Part shown: in pieces, positions 17,367 to 26,112 of the stretch
Layout: each line of letters begins with the position of its first letter
How positions within the stretch are numbered: the first letter of the stretch is position 1
Source: Pseudomonadota bacterium
GTDB taxonomy: Bacteria; Myxococcota_A; UBA796; SXON01
Reading direction: 5' to 3'
NCBI GenBank assembly: GCA_030685065.1
Contig: JAUXQH010000148.1
Location: 1-47,847, forward strand
Length of the DNA stretch: 47,847 nucleotides
The notes under the pieces: model-generated
Seen by the model: the letters and a program-made list of their open reading frames with translations, nothing else
Databases searched by the model: none
What the model was told of the DNA's origin: nothing
Translations under genes and position numbers: made by a program

Positions 17367-18920
17367 TACTTGATGGCGCAGGTCCGGATCACCGGATTCT
17401 GCGCCATCATCGTTTTTGGAATCCGCGAATTTCGCAATGAAGTCGTACGGTTCCCGGTAGGTCGCCCGGATGGTGCCCGACTGCAATTGGCAGTTCGATA
17501 GCAGCAGATTGAGCAGTCCTCGCTGTTGCGACGGGGTTTTGCGATTGAAGGCCTCGTACGCCGAAGACAGGAGTTCCAGAAGCTCCAGCGCGGTGTTCAT
17601 GCTGTTGAGGTCCGCGCGGGTGAAGCGGGTCACGTCCTCGTGGGCGATCCGCATGCCCTCCTCCCACTCCAGCCGCTTGCGGGCGAAGAAGGCGTCGTCG
17701 ACGCGCCCCTCGAGCTTGTCCTCGTAGGCCTTGTCGATGAGGCGCTTGAAGCGGTCGTAGCGGGCGCGGGCGTCCGCGAGCCGCACGTGGGTCTCCTTCA
17801 CCACGTCGACGCGCGCCGTCTTCAGCACGCGTGCGGCGAACCCCATCTTGGCCGGCGGGAGCTGGAGGCCGCGCACGACGTTGTCGGCGAGGAGCTCGGC
17901 GATGCGCTCCTCGCGCACGTAGGTGGTCTTGTCCTTCGTGCAGAGCTGGGAGCAGCGGTAGTAGGTGTACTTCTGCTTCTTCATCTCGGCGGTGATGGCG
18001 GCGCCGCAGTGCCCGCAGGTCATCAGGCCCTGGTAGAGGAAGTTGCGCGGGCCGGGTCGCGTGTCAGGGTGCCCGTCCAAGCGATCCTGGACCCGTTGCC
18101 ACAGGTCGCGGGACACAAGCGCCGGGTCCTTGCTCCGGTACAGAGCCCCCCCGAATCGGAACTCGCCCATGTAGATGGGGTTGCGCAGGATGATGTGGAT
18201 CTGGGCGGCGATGAGCTTGCCACCAAGCCGTCCGGTGAGGCCGGCGTCGCGGGCGTAGGCCGCGAGCTCCTCCAGCGAGTGCGTCCCCTTCTCGTACAGC
18301 TCGAACAGGTTGCGCACCATCAGCGCCCGCTCGGGGTCGGGGACGATGAAGCTCTTGTCCCCGTCCCGCCGGTTGAGGTAGCCGAAGGGGGCGCGGCTGG
18401 GCCAGTGGCCCTCCTCCGCCTTCATGTACATCCCCTTCTTGACCTCCTCCGAGAGGTTGTCGACGTAGTTCTTGGCCATCAGCACCTTGATGCCGTGCAT
18501 GAACTTCTCGGAGGAGCGGGAGTCCTCGGAGATGACGACGTTCTCCTTCACGAGGTGGATCTCGGTCTTCATCTCGTCGACCGTGACCCAGTCCTTCAGG
18601 TTGCGGTACAGCCGGTCAGTCTTCTCGACGAGCACCGCGGGCGGGTTCGCATGCCGCTTCCGCACGTAGGCGAGCATCTTGGTGAAGTTGGTCCGCCCGG
18701 ACTTCTTCGCCGTCTCGATGTCCACGAACTCCTCGACAATCTGGAAGCCGTGCTGCTCGGCGTACTCGCGGATGCTCTTCTGCTGAGCCGGGATGGAGTA
18801 GCCCTCCCGCTCCTGGTCGCGTGAGGACACGCGGGCGTACATCACAGCGGCGCGGCGCGGGGGCGGGGCGGGCTCGGAGGGGGGCTTCTTGGGTCCGCGG
18901 TCGCGCGTGCTGTAGCGCAT
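17355..18920 (-). CDS. large serine recombinase (integrase)
   Basis: This is a 521-residue site-specific recombinase that would integrate and excise the element through a phosphoserine-DNA intermediate. The start at 18920 has an AGGAG site 6 nt upstream. The N-terminal resolvase domain carries the catalytic motif YARVSSRDQ (nucleophile Ser 32) and RLYRNLKDW. The recombinase domain includes SRAPFGYLNR and a RNPIYMGEF motif near residue 240. A zinc ribbon follows (CGHCG...YYRCSQLC), then a coiled-coil-like segment (roughly 360-460) typical of large serine integrases. The last residues (about RHQVWSG) are read antisense through the tRNA 3' end, and the preceding ones through its terminator. The next gene, the primase, starts far upstream on the same strand. 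Confidence 0.93.
   Translation of the reverse strand: MRYSTRDRGPKKPPSEPAPPPRRAAVMYARVSSRDQEREGYSIPAQQKSIREYAEQHGFQIVEEFVDIETAKKSGRTNFTKMLAYVRKRHANPPAVLVEKTDRLYRNLKDWVTVDEMKTEIHLVKENVVISEDSRSSEKFMHGIKVLMAKNYVDNLSEEVKKGMYMKAEEGHWPSRAPFGYLNRRDGDKSFIVPDPERALMVRNLFELYEKGTHSLEELAAYARDAGLTGRLGGKLIAAQIHIILRNPIYMGEFRFGGALYRSKDPALVSRDLWQRVQDRLDGHPDTRPGPRNFLYQGLMTCGHCGAAITAEMKKQKYTYYRCSQLCTKDKTTYVREERIAELLADNVVRGLQLPPAKMGFAARVLKTARVDVVKETHVRLADARARYDRFKRLIDKAYEDKLEGRVDDAFFARKRLEWEEGMRIAHEDVTRFTRADLNSMNTALELLELLSSAYEAFNRKTPSQQRGLLNLLLSNCQLQSGTIRATYREPYDFIAKFADSKNDDGAESGDPDLRHQVWSG
17371..17417 (+). terminator. intrinsic terminator after tRNA-Pro
   Basis: A perfect 11-bp stem (TGATGGCGCAG at 17371-17381 and CTGCGCCATCA at 17399-17409) has an inner TCCG/CGGA pairing and is followed by TTTTT at 17413-17417. 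It terminates the tRNA transcript, yet lies within the last codons of the recombinase gene on the opposite strand. Confidence 0.75.
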
Positions 18921-19031
18921 GAATGCTCCTCGGGGGCGGCGGGTATGGTTCCGCAGGTTCAACTTGACATAACCGCGACGACCCACAAGCCCCCGGAACG
19001 GAAAGGGGGCCTGCGGCGTCGCCTCGCGCGG

Positions 19032-21926
19032 CTATTCGTCAGGTTCGAAGCAGTAGACCGGGGGGTGACCTTTTCTCGGCAGGTCACGCCGCAGGCGGTA
19101 GCGCGCCTCCCCGACGGGGAACGTCGTCCCGTCGAGGTAGGCGCCGAAGAGCTGGCCCACGAGGGTCGCCTGGGCGCGAGCAGGCTTGGCGTTTCCACGC
19201 CCGTCCGTCAGCCGCTCCTCGAGCAGGCCCCCGACGAGGGCGGCCGCCCACTCGCTCGCCGTCTTCGGCTCGCTCGCGTGGTGGGTGGCGCACACGTCCG
19301 CGAGAAGGGCGTAGTCGGGGTCGAAGGCGTGCTCGGAGTCGTCGAAGTTCGAGAGGAACCCGTCGAAGCCCGCGACGCGGAGGATGGCGTCGATCGTGGC
19401 CGCCCATCGCCGGCTCGTGCTGTGCGTCGCCGCGTCTTCGGGAATGGGTCGCCCGGCGTTTCCCCATGCGGCGACCATGCCCGCTAGCTCCGCGACGACC
19501 GCCACCCGCCCGTCGAGCGCGTCGCCTACGGGGTCGTCACTGCGGTAGGGATAGCGGCGAATATCGCCGTCGATCGCGAGATTCAGCGGGAGCGCGCGGC
19601 GCCGCAGGTCCGGTCCCATCTGGGTCAGGTTCATCGTCAGGACGAACAGCACGTCGTTGGTCGGGCGCGAGATGGCGGTGTTGCCGCCGAGTCGTCGGAA
19701 GTTCAGGCGCGTGTCGGTGATGCACCGCTCCAGCACCGGGCTCTGGATCGGCTTGCTCGTCTTGGCGTTGTCGATGACGACGACGCGGTCGCCGCATTCC
19801 ACGCGGGTGGCGAGCTGCTTCTCGAACTCCTCCTCGTTGGCCGAGAACGTGACGGTCGTGGGCTCGGAGCCCTCTGCCACGACGCCTAGGACGCGCGCCA
19901 GCGTGCTCTTGCCGACGCCGGGCTTGTTGCCGTTGATGGCGAGGAACGGGTGCCCGCGCCCCCAGTGGGGCATCGTCAGCGCGGTCAGGAGCGCCCCGAT
20001 GAAGTTCACCATGTCGACGGTGTCCTTCCACGGGAAGTCCTGCACAGCCGTGAGGAGATGGGTCACGCCCTCGGCGGGGTGCACCTCGGGGCCGTCGTAG
20101 AAGATGCCGCTCGCGGGGTGGTAGCCGGGCTTGCCGACGAAGTTCCAGCTCCGGTCGAACACGGGCGAGCGAGCGTAGGTGGAGAGCACCGGGAGCTTGG
20201 AGGCGACACGCGGCGAGTGAACGAAGGCGCGCGCCAGGTCGGCGGCCAGTACGTCGAAGCGCTGGAAGACCACGCCGTCCTCGGTGTCGCTGAGGTACCG
20301 GAGCTCGACCAGGGCCGAGAGGAGGCCGGGCAGGCTCCGCTCGTCCACCGGGCGCGGCCCGAAGCCGCGGCGGACGAAGACGATGTCCCTCTCGAAGCGA
20401 AAGAAGCGGCACGCCGGCGCGACGGCGGCGACGAGCGCGTCGAACAGGTTCTCGACGGTGTCGCGGTTCTCGACAAAGTCGACGACGGGCAGGCCCGCCC
20501 GGACTGGCGGGGAGGCCTGCGTCCGCTGCCGGCGATCGTCGCGCACGCCTCGCCGCGCCTCGGCGACGGTGGCGAGGAACACCCGCCGAGCGAGGCCCGA
20601 TGCCTCGCGCACCTCCTCGAGGGCCGGCTCACGGGTGATCGCGGGCAGGCCGATCAGCCGTCCGAGCGTCGATCGGAGCGCCCCCGTTCGTTCGTCGGAC
20701 GAGCCCGCGACGGACCAGGCAGCGCGGAACGCCGCCACGATGTCGCTCGCGTCAGCGCGCGGGAGCGGCACGGCGGCGAGCTCGGCGACGCGGGCGCAGG
20801 CCGCGCGGAAGTCGGGCGCGTCTCCCCGCTGGACGAGGAAGTCGAAGACGGAGAGCGACTCGGAGCGGATGAACGAGTGGAAGGTGCCGCGCTCCGCCTC
20901 GCCGGTGCCGTCCGCGACGCCCGCGGAGGGGTGTCGGTCCCCGTTGGCGGCCCAAGGGTCGCGGCACTGGAGCCACCCGGCGCCCGACGTTCGCCCGGTG
21001 AGGAACCCGCCGTAGACGACCTCCACGGGGAGGCGTGCGATGGCCTGTGCCCGCCACGCCGCCCAGGCAGGGGACAGGTCCGTCGGAGCCGTAGGCTCTC
21101 GGCGCGCGGGAACCGCCGCGGGCCGGGCGGGCGCCTCGCCCAGGTCGGCCTCGGCCAGGCGCGCGAACAGGTCGGTGTCCGCGGGGATGCTCGCGAGGTC
21201 GATGGACGACAGGCGGTGCGGGTGCTCGGGCGTATCCTCGCCCTTCACAGCGGCGGTCCCGTAGAGCTTCAGGATGCGCGCGGGGTTGAAGGTCGAGCGG
21301 TCCACCTTCGCGCCCGCGGTCGAGAATCGCGCGTCGAGCAGCGTGAGGAGCCGCTGCGCGTCGCGCGCCGCCTGGACCACGTCGTCCCCCGTCGCGGGGA
21401 CGAGCGGAACGAGGACGTGCCAGCCGTTGCCACTGTCGGCGAGCATCGAGGGTACGCCGAGAGCCGAGAGCCAGACGCGGATGTTCTCGGCGACGGCGCG
21501 GGCCTCCGCCTTCTCGCCGTCCGTGGCAGAGCGATCCCGCGGCAGCCGCTCGGGGTCGACGTCCACGACCATGATTGAGTACGCCCGGATGTCCCGGTCC
21601 CGCGTGGTCCGCGAGGCCCGCCGGAAAGGCAGCCCGACCCTGCCGTCGGCGGACGGCTGAACCGCCTGCAGGCTGAAGTAGATGCCAGCCTCCCCCGACC
21701 GCGGGTGGTCCCCCCGCGGGATGGAGCGCCTCGGGGTCGCGGACACGGGCGCGAGGGCGGCGACCAGCGCTTCGGCGTCGTCTGGGCCGACGAGCACCGA
21801 CCACACGCCCGCACTCCCGCCGAGGATGCGGACCTCCGTCAGCCCGCCGACCGCGGCGTGGCGTGGGAGGAGCCAGTCGAGGAAGGCGCGGACGTGGTCC
21901 GAGGCGTACCGGGCCTCCCGCTCCAC
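19032..21926 (-). CDS. AEP-type DNA primase fused to a P-loop helicase (replication protein)
   Basis: The product is 964 residues. The GTG start at 21926 overlaps the previous gene's TAG by one base, implying coupled translation. The N-terminal third is an archaeo-eukaryotic primase-like catalytic domain. Motif I is VVDVDPER (acidic pair at 122 and 124), motif II SGNGWH (165-170), and motif III KVDRSTFNPARILKLYGT (207-224). The middle contains a helical linker. The C-terminal half has a helicase-type ATPase: Walker A GNKPGVGKST near residue 665, Walker B RVVVIDN near 714, and an arginine-finger/sensor region near DLRRRALPLNL. This architecture is that of phage and plasmid primase-helicases, so it probably initiates the element's own replication. 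It may be SF3-like, but the subfamily is not certain. Confidence 0.9.
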   Translation of the reverse strand: MEREARYASDHVRAFLDWLLPRHAAVGGLTEVRILGGSAGVWSVLVGPDDAEALVAALAPVSATPRRSIPRGDHPRSGEAGIYFSLQAVQPSADGRVGLPFRRASRTTRDRDIRAYSIMVVDVDPERLPRDRSATDGEKAEARAVAENIRVWLSALGVPSMLADSGNGWHVLVPLVPATGDDVVQAARDAQRLLTLLDARFSTAGAKVDRSTFNPARILKLYGTAAVKGEDTPEHPHRLSSIDLASIPADTDLFARLAEADLGEAPARPAAVPARREPTAPTDLSPAWAAWRAQAIARLPVEVVYGGFLTGRTSGAGWLQCRDPWAANGDRHPSAGVADGTGEAERGTFHSFIRSESLSVFDFLVQRGDAPDFRAACARVAELAAVPLPRADASDIVAAFRAAWSVAGSSDERTGALRSTLGRLIGLPAITREPALEEVREASGLARRVFLATVAEARRGVRDDRRQRTQASPPVRAGLPVVDFVENRDTVENLFDALVAAVAPACRFFRFERDIVFVRRGFGPRPVDERSLPGLLSALVELRYLSDTEDGVVFQRFDVLAADLARAFVHSPRVASKLPVLSTYARSPVFDRSWNFVGKPGYHPASGIFYDGPEVHPAEGVTHLLTAVQDFPWKDTVDMVNFIGALLTALTMPHWGRGHPFLAINGNKPGVGKSTLARVLGVVAEGSEPTTVTFSANEEEFEKQLATRVECGDRVVVIDNAKTSKPIQSPVLERCITDTRLNFRRLGGNTAISRPTNDVLFVLTMNLTQMGPDLRRRALPLNLAIDGDIRRYPYRSDDPVGDALDGRVAVVAELAGMVAAWGNAGRPIPEDAATHSTSRRWAATIDAILRVAGFDGFLSNFDDSEHAFDPDYALLADVCATHHASEPKTASEWAAALVGGLLEERLTDGRGNAKPARAQATLVGQLFGAYLDGTTFPVGEARYRLRRDLPRKGHPPVYCFEPDE

Positions 21927-22816
21927 TACGCCGCCCTTTCGGGGGGCGTGGCCCCGCATGCGGCCAGGATCAGGTCGCGGGCGCGCGCGTTGTAGACGAA
22001 CGAGCGCACGGTCTTCTCGTCGTCCGACGTGACGGTGACGACCTCGCGGGACAACCCGGGGGCGCCTCGGATGCCGAGCGCGCTGATTACGCGGCTGACG
22101 ACGGCGGGGGACATGCCGGTCTCCCGCGCGATGGAGTTCGCCGTGAACCAGCGCTCGTTCGCCACGGGGCGGAGGTCCGGGAGCTCCTCGTCGAGCGCGA
22201 TCTCGGCGGCGCGCACCTCGTACGCCGCACGCGCGGTGTCGTCGGTCATCCCGAGGGCGTGCAGCACTCGGATGGTGTCGCGCAGGAAGGACGAGCGGAA
22301 GATGCACCGTTTCAGGAGCAGCTCGTCGGCGAGGCGAGCGTCGCGCGTGGGGAGGACGGCGACGGGATCGGTGACGCGCGGCGGCTCCGCGCCCGTGGCC
22401 GGGCCGGCGATCGTCGCGGCGTCCAGAGCCAGCCGCAGGAAGACGTTCCGCTCGATGAACTTGCGGAGGGGCACGCGCTCGGGCTTGTCCGACTTGAGCA
22501 GGACGCGCTCGAGGCCGCTCCGCGTGAGCACCAGAAGCTTCGACGCGCGGCGGTCAACCCCCTCGAAGTCGGGAGGGAAGACCTCCTTGAAGGCGGCCAG
22601 CCGGACGCCGGCGAGGACGTGGAACTCCGTGCCCTCCGCGAAGTCGTCGCGCCAGTCCGTCCGCACCAGCGTGCAGAGCCGCGAGCCACGGTCGGCGTAG
22701 TCGAGGAGGTGGCCGATCTCGCACGCGACCCAGACGGGGGCGTCGTCGAGCAGGAACGTGTCGAACCGGATGCCGCCGTAGACGGTGTCGAAGGCGTGGC
22801 CGACGGTGCGGGTCAT
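21926..22816 (-). CDS. BRO-N domain antirepressor-like DNA-binding protein
   Basis: The product is 296 residues. The ATG at 22816 overlaps the preceding stop (ATGA). Residues about 10-120 form a BRO-N/Ant domain: VWVACEIGHLLDYADRGSRL, EFHVLAGVRLAAFKEVFP, VLTRSGLERVLLKSDKPE. The C-terminal part has a helix-turn-helix-like segment (TANSIARETGMSPAVVSRVISALGIRG) followed by a short tail. BRO-N proteins in phages act as antirepressors or DNA-binding early regulators. Its position just before the primase-helicase suggests control of, or loading at, the replication origin. This role is inferred from context. Confidence 0.8.
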   Translation of the reverse strand: MTRTVGHAFDTVYGGIRFDTFLLDDAPVWVACEIGHLLDYADRGSRLCTLVRTDWRDDFAEGTEFHVLAGVRLAAFKEVFPPDFEGVDRRASKLLVLTRSGLERVLLKSDKPERVPLRKFIERNVFLRLALDAATIAGPATGAEPPRVTDPVAVLPTRDARLADELLLKRCIFRSSFLRDTIRVLHALGMTDDTARAAYEVRAAEIALDEELPDLRPVANERWFTANSIARETGMSPAVVSRVISALGIRGAPGLSREVVTVTSDDEKTVRSFVYNARARDLILAACGATPPERAA

Positions 22817-23124
22817 GGCGTCTCTGCGGGGAACTTGCGGGGCTTGCGACGGCGAGTCGGCGGGGGAGTCACGGGCTCGGGTGGCAGGCACGCGGGCGCC
22901 GGCGCCGGCGAGGCCGCGGCCGCCTCCGCCTCGTCCTCGCGCTTCCAGGCCGAGAGCATCAGGAACACGTCCGCGAGGTTGCGGACCATGTTCCGGCCGC
23001 GCTCACGCGAGATGGGCTCGTCGTAGTAGGGCTGGAACTCGGCGATCGCCTCGTCCACCAGGTCGTCGAGCGAGGCGGCGGCCGGCGGGTCGTCGAAGGC
23101 GTCGCTCATGGCGGTCAACGACAT
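22813..23124 (-). CDS. small acidic protein of unknown function
   Basis: The product is 103 residues if started at the ATG at 23124, which overlaps the upstream gene's end by 10 bp. An in-frame ATG at 23109 would give 98 residues, and no strong ribosome-binding site separates the two. The N-terminal part is acidic and helical (SLDDLVDEAIAEFQPYYDEP, MVRNLADVFLMLSAWKRED). The C-terminus is Pro/Ala-rich, ending in a basic RRRKPRKF stretch. I do not recognise the family. It is squeezed between two BRO-N genes in a fully overlapping operon, so a role with them is likely. Confidence 0.65.
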   Translation of the reverse strand: MSLTAMSDAFDDPPAAASLDDLVDEAIAEFQPYYDEPISRERGRNMVRNLADVFLMLSAWKREDEAEAAAASPAPAPACLPPEPVTPPPTRRRKPRKFPAETP

Positions 23125-23504
23125 GCGAGCGCCGCGCGGAGCTGCGGGAGCGCGGGGCACCGGACCCCCGCGAGGAAGTCGCGGAGCGGCCGAGCGTGAC
23201 GGGCGTGCGACCGTGCGAGGGTCTTGTCCACGCCGGACGCGAACAGCACGAGCGTCCGGTCGGTGGCGGGGACGTCCGGGAGCTCGCGGTGCACCGCGCG
23301 GAGCTCGCGCGGGGTCAGGAACCCGATGTCGTCGTCGTCCTCCAGCGACTCACCCCACTCGCGGGCGATCCGATCGACGAAGTCCGTGGCGTCGAGGTAG
23401 CCGGCGGCAGCGCCCACCTCGTGGGCGATGAACGCGGGGCGGCCCCGGAGCTCCAGGACGTTCAGCGGGGTGTCCCGGAAGCAGGCGTGGAAAAGCAGCG
23501 ACAT
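23115..23504 (-). CDS. short BRO-N-like protein
   Basis: The product is 129 residues. The ATG at 23504 follows GGGAG at a good distance, whereas the longer frame has no support. The sequence follows the BRO-N pattern: LNVLELRGRPAFIAHEVGAAAGYLDATDFVDRI, GFLTPRELRAVHREL, LVLFASGVDKTLARS...RPLRDFLAG. It has no C-terminal DNA-binding domain, so it is essentially the N-terminal module alone. This makes it a possible partner or modulator of the longer BRO-N protein two genes downstream. It is the first gene of the primase operon. Confidence 0.7.
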   Translation of the reverse strand: MSLLFHACFRDTPLNVLELRGRPAFIAHEVGAAAGYLDATDFVDRIAREWGESLEDDDDIGFLTPRELRAVHRELPDVPATDRTLVLFASGVDKTLARSHARHARPLRDFLAGVRCPALPQLRAALACR

Positions 23505-23626
23505 GGTCGTTCTCCCAAGGCTCGGCGACGCACGCCGGGCCTCGCCCGCGTCTGTGCGGGGGAGCCGGTGCGGCGCGACGTTGACGCCTGGGAGGTAGGC
23601 CGTCCGGCGATCGGCTTCCGCCAGCT

Positions 23627-23754
23627 GACTGTGAGTTGGAGAGCTCACAAAGAGCCGTCTGGGCCCGGAATGAACCGCCATTCAACAATCGGATGGCTGG
23701 GACCAGCCCTTCGCCCGGGTCTATTGCTGCGGGCGACTGTGAGCCGACTGTGAG
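23627..23754. repeat. GACTGTGAG repeats in the primase-operon leader
   Basis: The 342-bp gap between two minus-strand genes (23505-23846) holds three direct copies of GACTGTGAG, at 23627-23635, 23735-23743 and 23746-23754. The last two are exactly 11 bp apart. The first copy forms a TGTGAG...CTCACA inverted repeat ending at 23649. The position, 120-250 bp upstream of the operon's first gene, suits operators. The rest of the gap shows nothing recognisable. Confidence 0.5.
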
Positions 23755-23846
23755 GTGTAGCGGTCGGGTTACGACGCGGTCTGCACGCGCGCCTGCGGCA
23801 ACCACGAGGCCACGACGCTCCACCCGAACCACGGGGCCGGGCGTGG

Positions 23847-24860
23847 CTATGCGATGCGGACCATCTCCGGGCGGATGGCGAGCACGTACCCGCCGACCGT
23901 CTCGCTGCCGCGCCGGTTCTCCACGGCCGGGACCTGGCCGTCTCCGGCGGCGAACTCGAGGGCGAGCCGGAGCTTTCCGACGAGTCCGCGCAGGCGGTCG
24001 TTCAGGTCCTCCGGGTTCACGCCCCGTGCGAGGTTCCCCTGCCGCGTGAAGTCATCCGGGTACAGGCTTCGCCACAGCTCGTCGCGCGTCACCACCTGAC
24101 CCGGCCGGGCGGCGAGCTCGGCGAGGAGCCGACGCACCAGCGGTGCGCTGTCCAGTTCGATGCGCACCCCGGCCCAAGTCGCCCCTTGGGCGTGGAGACA
24201 GAGGCCGTTGAAGGCGGCTGGCTCCGCGCGGAAGCCTCGGAACGTGCGCCGGGAGGCCAGAGCCTCGAGGTCGATGCGCAGGCCGCCGTCCACGGTGACC
24301 AGCTCGTCGAGCCCCATCCACACGAGGTCCACGCCCGTGATCTCCGTCGGCGCGTCGGCGGGGAGGCGGCGCGAGTCGGCCACGAGGAGCACGCGGATGG
24401 AAGGTCCGCCGCGAACGAGCCGGTACAGGCGGTCGACAACCTCCGAGCGACGAGGGCGGGGCACGAGGTCGAACGCGACCGCCTCGTCGCCTAACTTCCG
24501 CCGGCCCAACGGCATGACCGGCCCCTCCTCACCCGGCGTCCCGTCGAGATGCAGGGCCTCGGCGAGCCGCAGCGCCAACATGGCGGGTTCGACGAAGAGC
24601 CGCGCCGGCTCCGGTCCGAACGGCTCGACGGGGCAGTCCTCCGGGCACACGGCAAGGAGGCCTTCCGGTTCGGCGACGAGGCGTGCGAACCGGCCGCAGC
24701 CAGCGCAGGGCACAACGTCCCCCTCGTTGAGCGCACCCACCTCGAGCAGGCCGGCCGCCACGATCGCGCTCGTGAGGCTTCCCCCTGTGATGGCCTCCAG
24801 CCGCCTCTGAGGCAGGGACAGCGGCCAGTGCGCCGCCGCCACCGACCAGAAACGCTTCAT
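23847..24860 (-). CDS. zinc-binding, winged-helix protein of unknown role
   Basis: The product is 337 residues. The ATG at 24860 overlaps the upstream stop (ATGA). An N-terminal helical part is followed by a Cys cluster (CAGCGRF...CPEDC, near residues 52-76) that could bind zinc. The C-terminal 110 residues look like an OmpR/PhoB-type winged-helix domain: PLVRRLLAELAARPGQVVTRDELWRSLYPDD, DLNDRLRGLVGKLRLALE, ETVGGYVLAI. There is no receiver domain. The middle domain (IRVLLVADSRRLPADAP..., GVDLVWMGLDELVTV) is unrecognised. It forms a two-gene unit with the upstream gene and probably regulates the repeat-rich region beyond it. Confidence 0.7.
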   Translation of the reverse strand: MKRFWSVAAAHWPLSLPQRRLEAITGGSLTSAIVAAGLLEVGALNEGDVVPCAGCGRFARLVAEPEGLLAVCPEDCPVEPFGPEPARLFVEPAMLALRLAEALHLDGTPGEEGPVMPLGRRKLGDEAVAFDLVPRPRRSEVVDRLYRLVRGGPSIRVLLVADSRRLPADAPTEITGVDLVWMGLDELVTVDGGLRIDLEALASRRTFRGFRAEPAAFNGLCLHAQGATWAGVRIELDSAPLVRRLLAELAARPGQVVTRDELWRSLYPDDFTRQGNLARGVNPEDLNDRLRGLVGKLRLALEFAAGDGQVPAVENRRGSETVGGYVLAIRPEMVRIA

Positions 24861-26023
24861 CCCGTGCTGCGCTCCGCCGCGCGTGAGAGGAACCCGCGCG
24901 CTTCGAGGAAGGGCCGGAACACCTCCTCGGCGACGCACCCGTACTCCACACGGTTCGGGGTGCTCACGCGCACGACCGCGGCGCGGGAGTTGCCGACCCT
25001 CCAGACCCGGAAGGTCACCTCGAGGAGCGTCCCCTCGTCGAGGTCGCCGCGGAGCCGCTCGGCGAGGAAGGGCCAGATCTCCTCCGCGCGGAGCTCGACC
25101 GTACCCCCGCGCTCGCCGGCGTACTGGACGACGAGCCCGACCACCCGCACGGCGCGGAGACCTGGTGTCGGCCGCTCGACTCCCTGCCCTTGGCGTACGA
25201 GGGGCTCGAGCGTGAGCACCTGGCCGTGCCCGAACCACTCCGTGTCCCCGTGGAGGAGTTCCCCGAAGCCCCTGCGGTAGGCGTTCAGCGTGGCGGCGTC
25301 GCCAGCTCGAACGCGGAGGGTGCCCGTGTGGGCGTCGAAGATCACCACGTCGCGCCGTTGGGGGCGGTACCGCACAGTGTGCTCGGACAGGTAGAGCGGC
25401 CTTGTGCGCTCGCCCGCGACGGTGGGTTCGTCGGCGAGCGCCTCGTCCGAGCGGACGAGGCAGCCGTGCGCGACGGAGAAGATGGTCCGCGCGCCGTCGG
25501 TGCCCATCGTGATGCGGCAGTGGGCGCTCCTGCCGCGTGCGTCGAAGTGCGCGCCAAGCCGCGTCTCCAGCGTCTCCACATCGACCGGCCCGCACCGGCC
25601 CCGCGCCTTCCCGGGAAACTCCGTGAGACCGCGGAGCGTCTCGACGAGGCGCCGCCCGTGCGCTCGTTCAAAGACGGCCGGGTGCTCGATGAAGGCCGCG
25701 GTCGCCACCTGAATCGGATCGTGCCCGAGGGAGCGGAGGTCGAGCCCGGCCTCGAGGGCGACGGAGAGGAGCACGGCGGCGCCGCGCTCGTCCGTGAGCT
25801 CGTCGATGCGCTCCAGGTCCTCGGCCAGCGCGGCTGGCAGGAGACCTGCCTGTGCGTGGAGCCAGCGCTGCACGGCGCTGTCGTCCTCATTCGAGAGGGC
25901 GGAGGCGTCGAGCCCCATCTCAGCGCAAGCCGGTGCGTGGACGAGCACGAGCTTGCGCAGCGTGGAAGACGGGAAGAGGCTGATTGAACGGGGTGCGTCC
26001 CCGAGGGTGCTGGAGAGGCGCAT
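24857..26023 (-). CDS. hypothetical protein, partner of the winged-helix gene
   Basis: The product is 388 residues starting at an ATG with a weak ribosome-binding site. The N-terminal half is helical (LSNEDDSAVQRWLHAQAGLLPAALAEDLERIDELT). The second half is beta-rich, with a region (VVIFDAHTGTLRVRAGDAATLNAYRRGFGELLHGDTEWFGHG) that I cannot assign. No catalytic motif, signal peptide or membrane segment is visible. It is translationally coupled to the winged-helix gene and its promoter must lie in the symmetric 9-mer repeat region (26113-26427), 90 bp upstream. A role together with that regulator is inferred from this arrangement only. Confidence 0.7.
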   Translation of the reverse strand: MRLSSTLGDAPRSISLFPSSTLRKLVLVHAPACAEMGLDASALSNEDDSAVQRWLHAQAGLLPAALAEDLERIDELTDERGAAVLLSVALEAGLDLRSLGHDPIQVATAAFIEHPAVFERAHGRRLVETLRGLTEFPGKARGRCGPVDVETLETRLGAHFDARGRSAHCRITMGTDGARTIFSVAHGCLVRSDEALADEPTVAGERTRPLYLSEHTVRYRPQRRDVVIFDAHTGTLRVRAGDAATLNAYRRGFGELLHGDTEWFGHGQVLTLEPLVRQGQGVERPTPGLRAVRVVGLVVQYAGERGGTVELRAEEIWPFLAERLRGDLDEGTLLEVTFRVWRVGNSRAAVVRVSTPNRVEYGCVAEEVFRPFLEARGFLSRAAERSTG

Positions 26024-26112
26024 GCCGGCGGCTTACCTGAACCTCTGTACCGGTGCAACGCCGAGAACAGCCGAGCCCCCGCTTGTCCGGGTGCTGTAGG
26101 ACCGCGGCCTCA

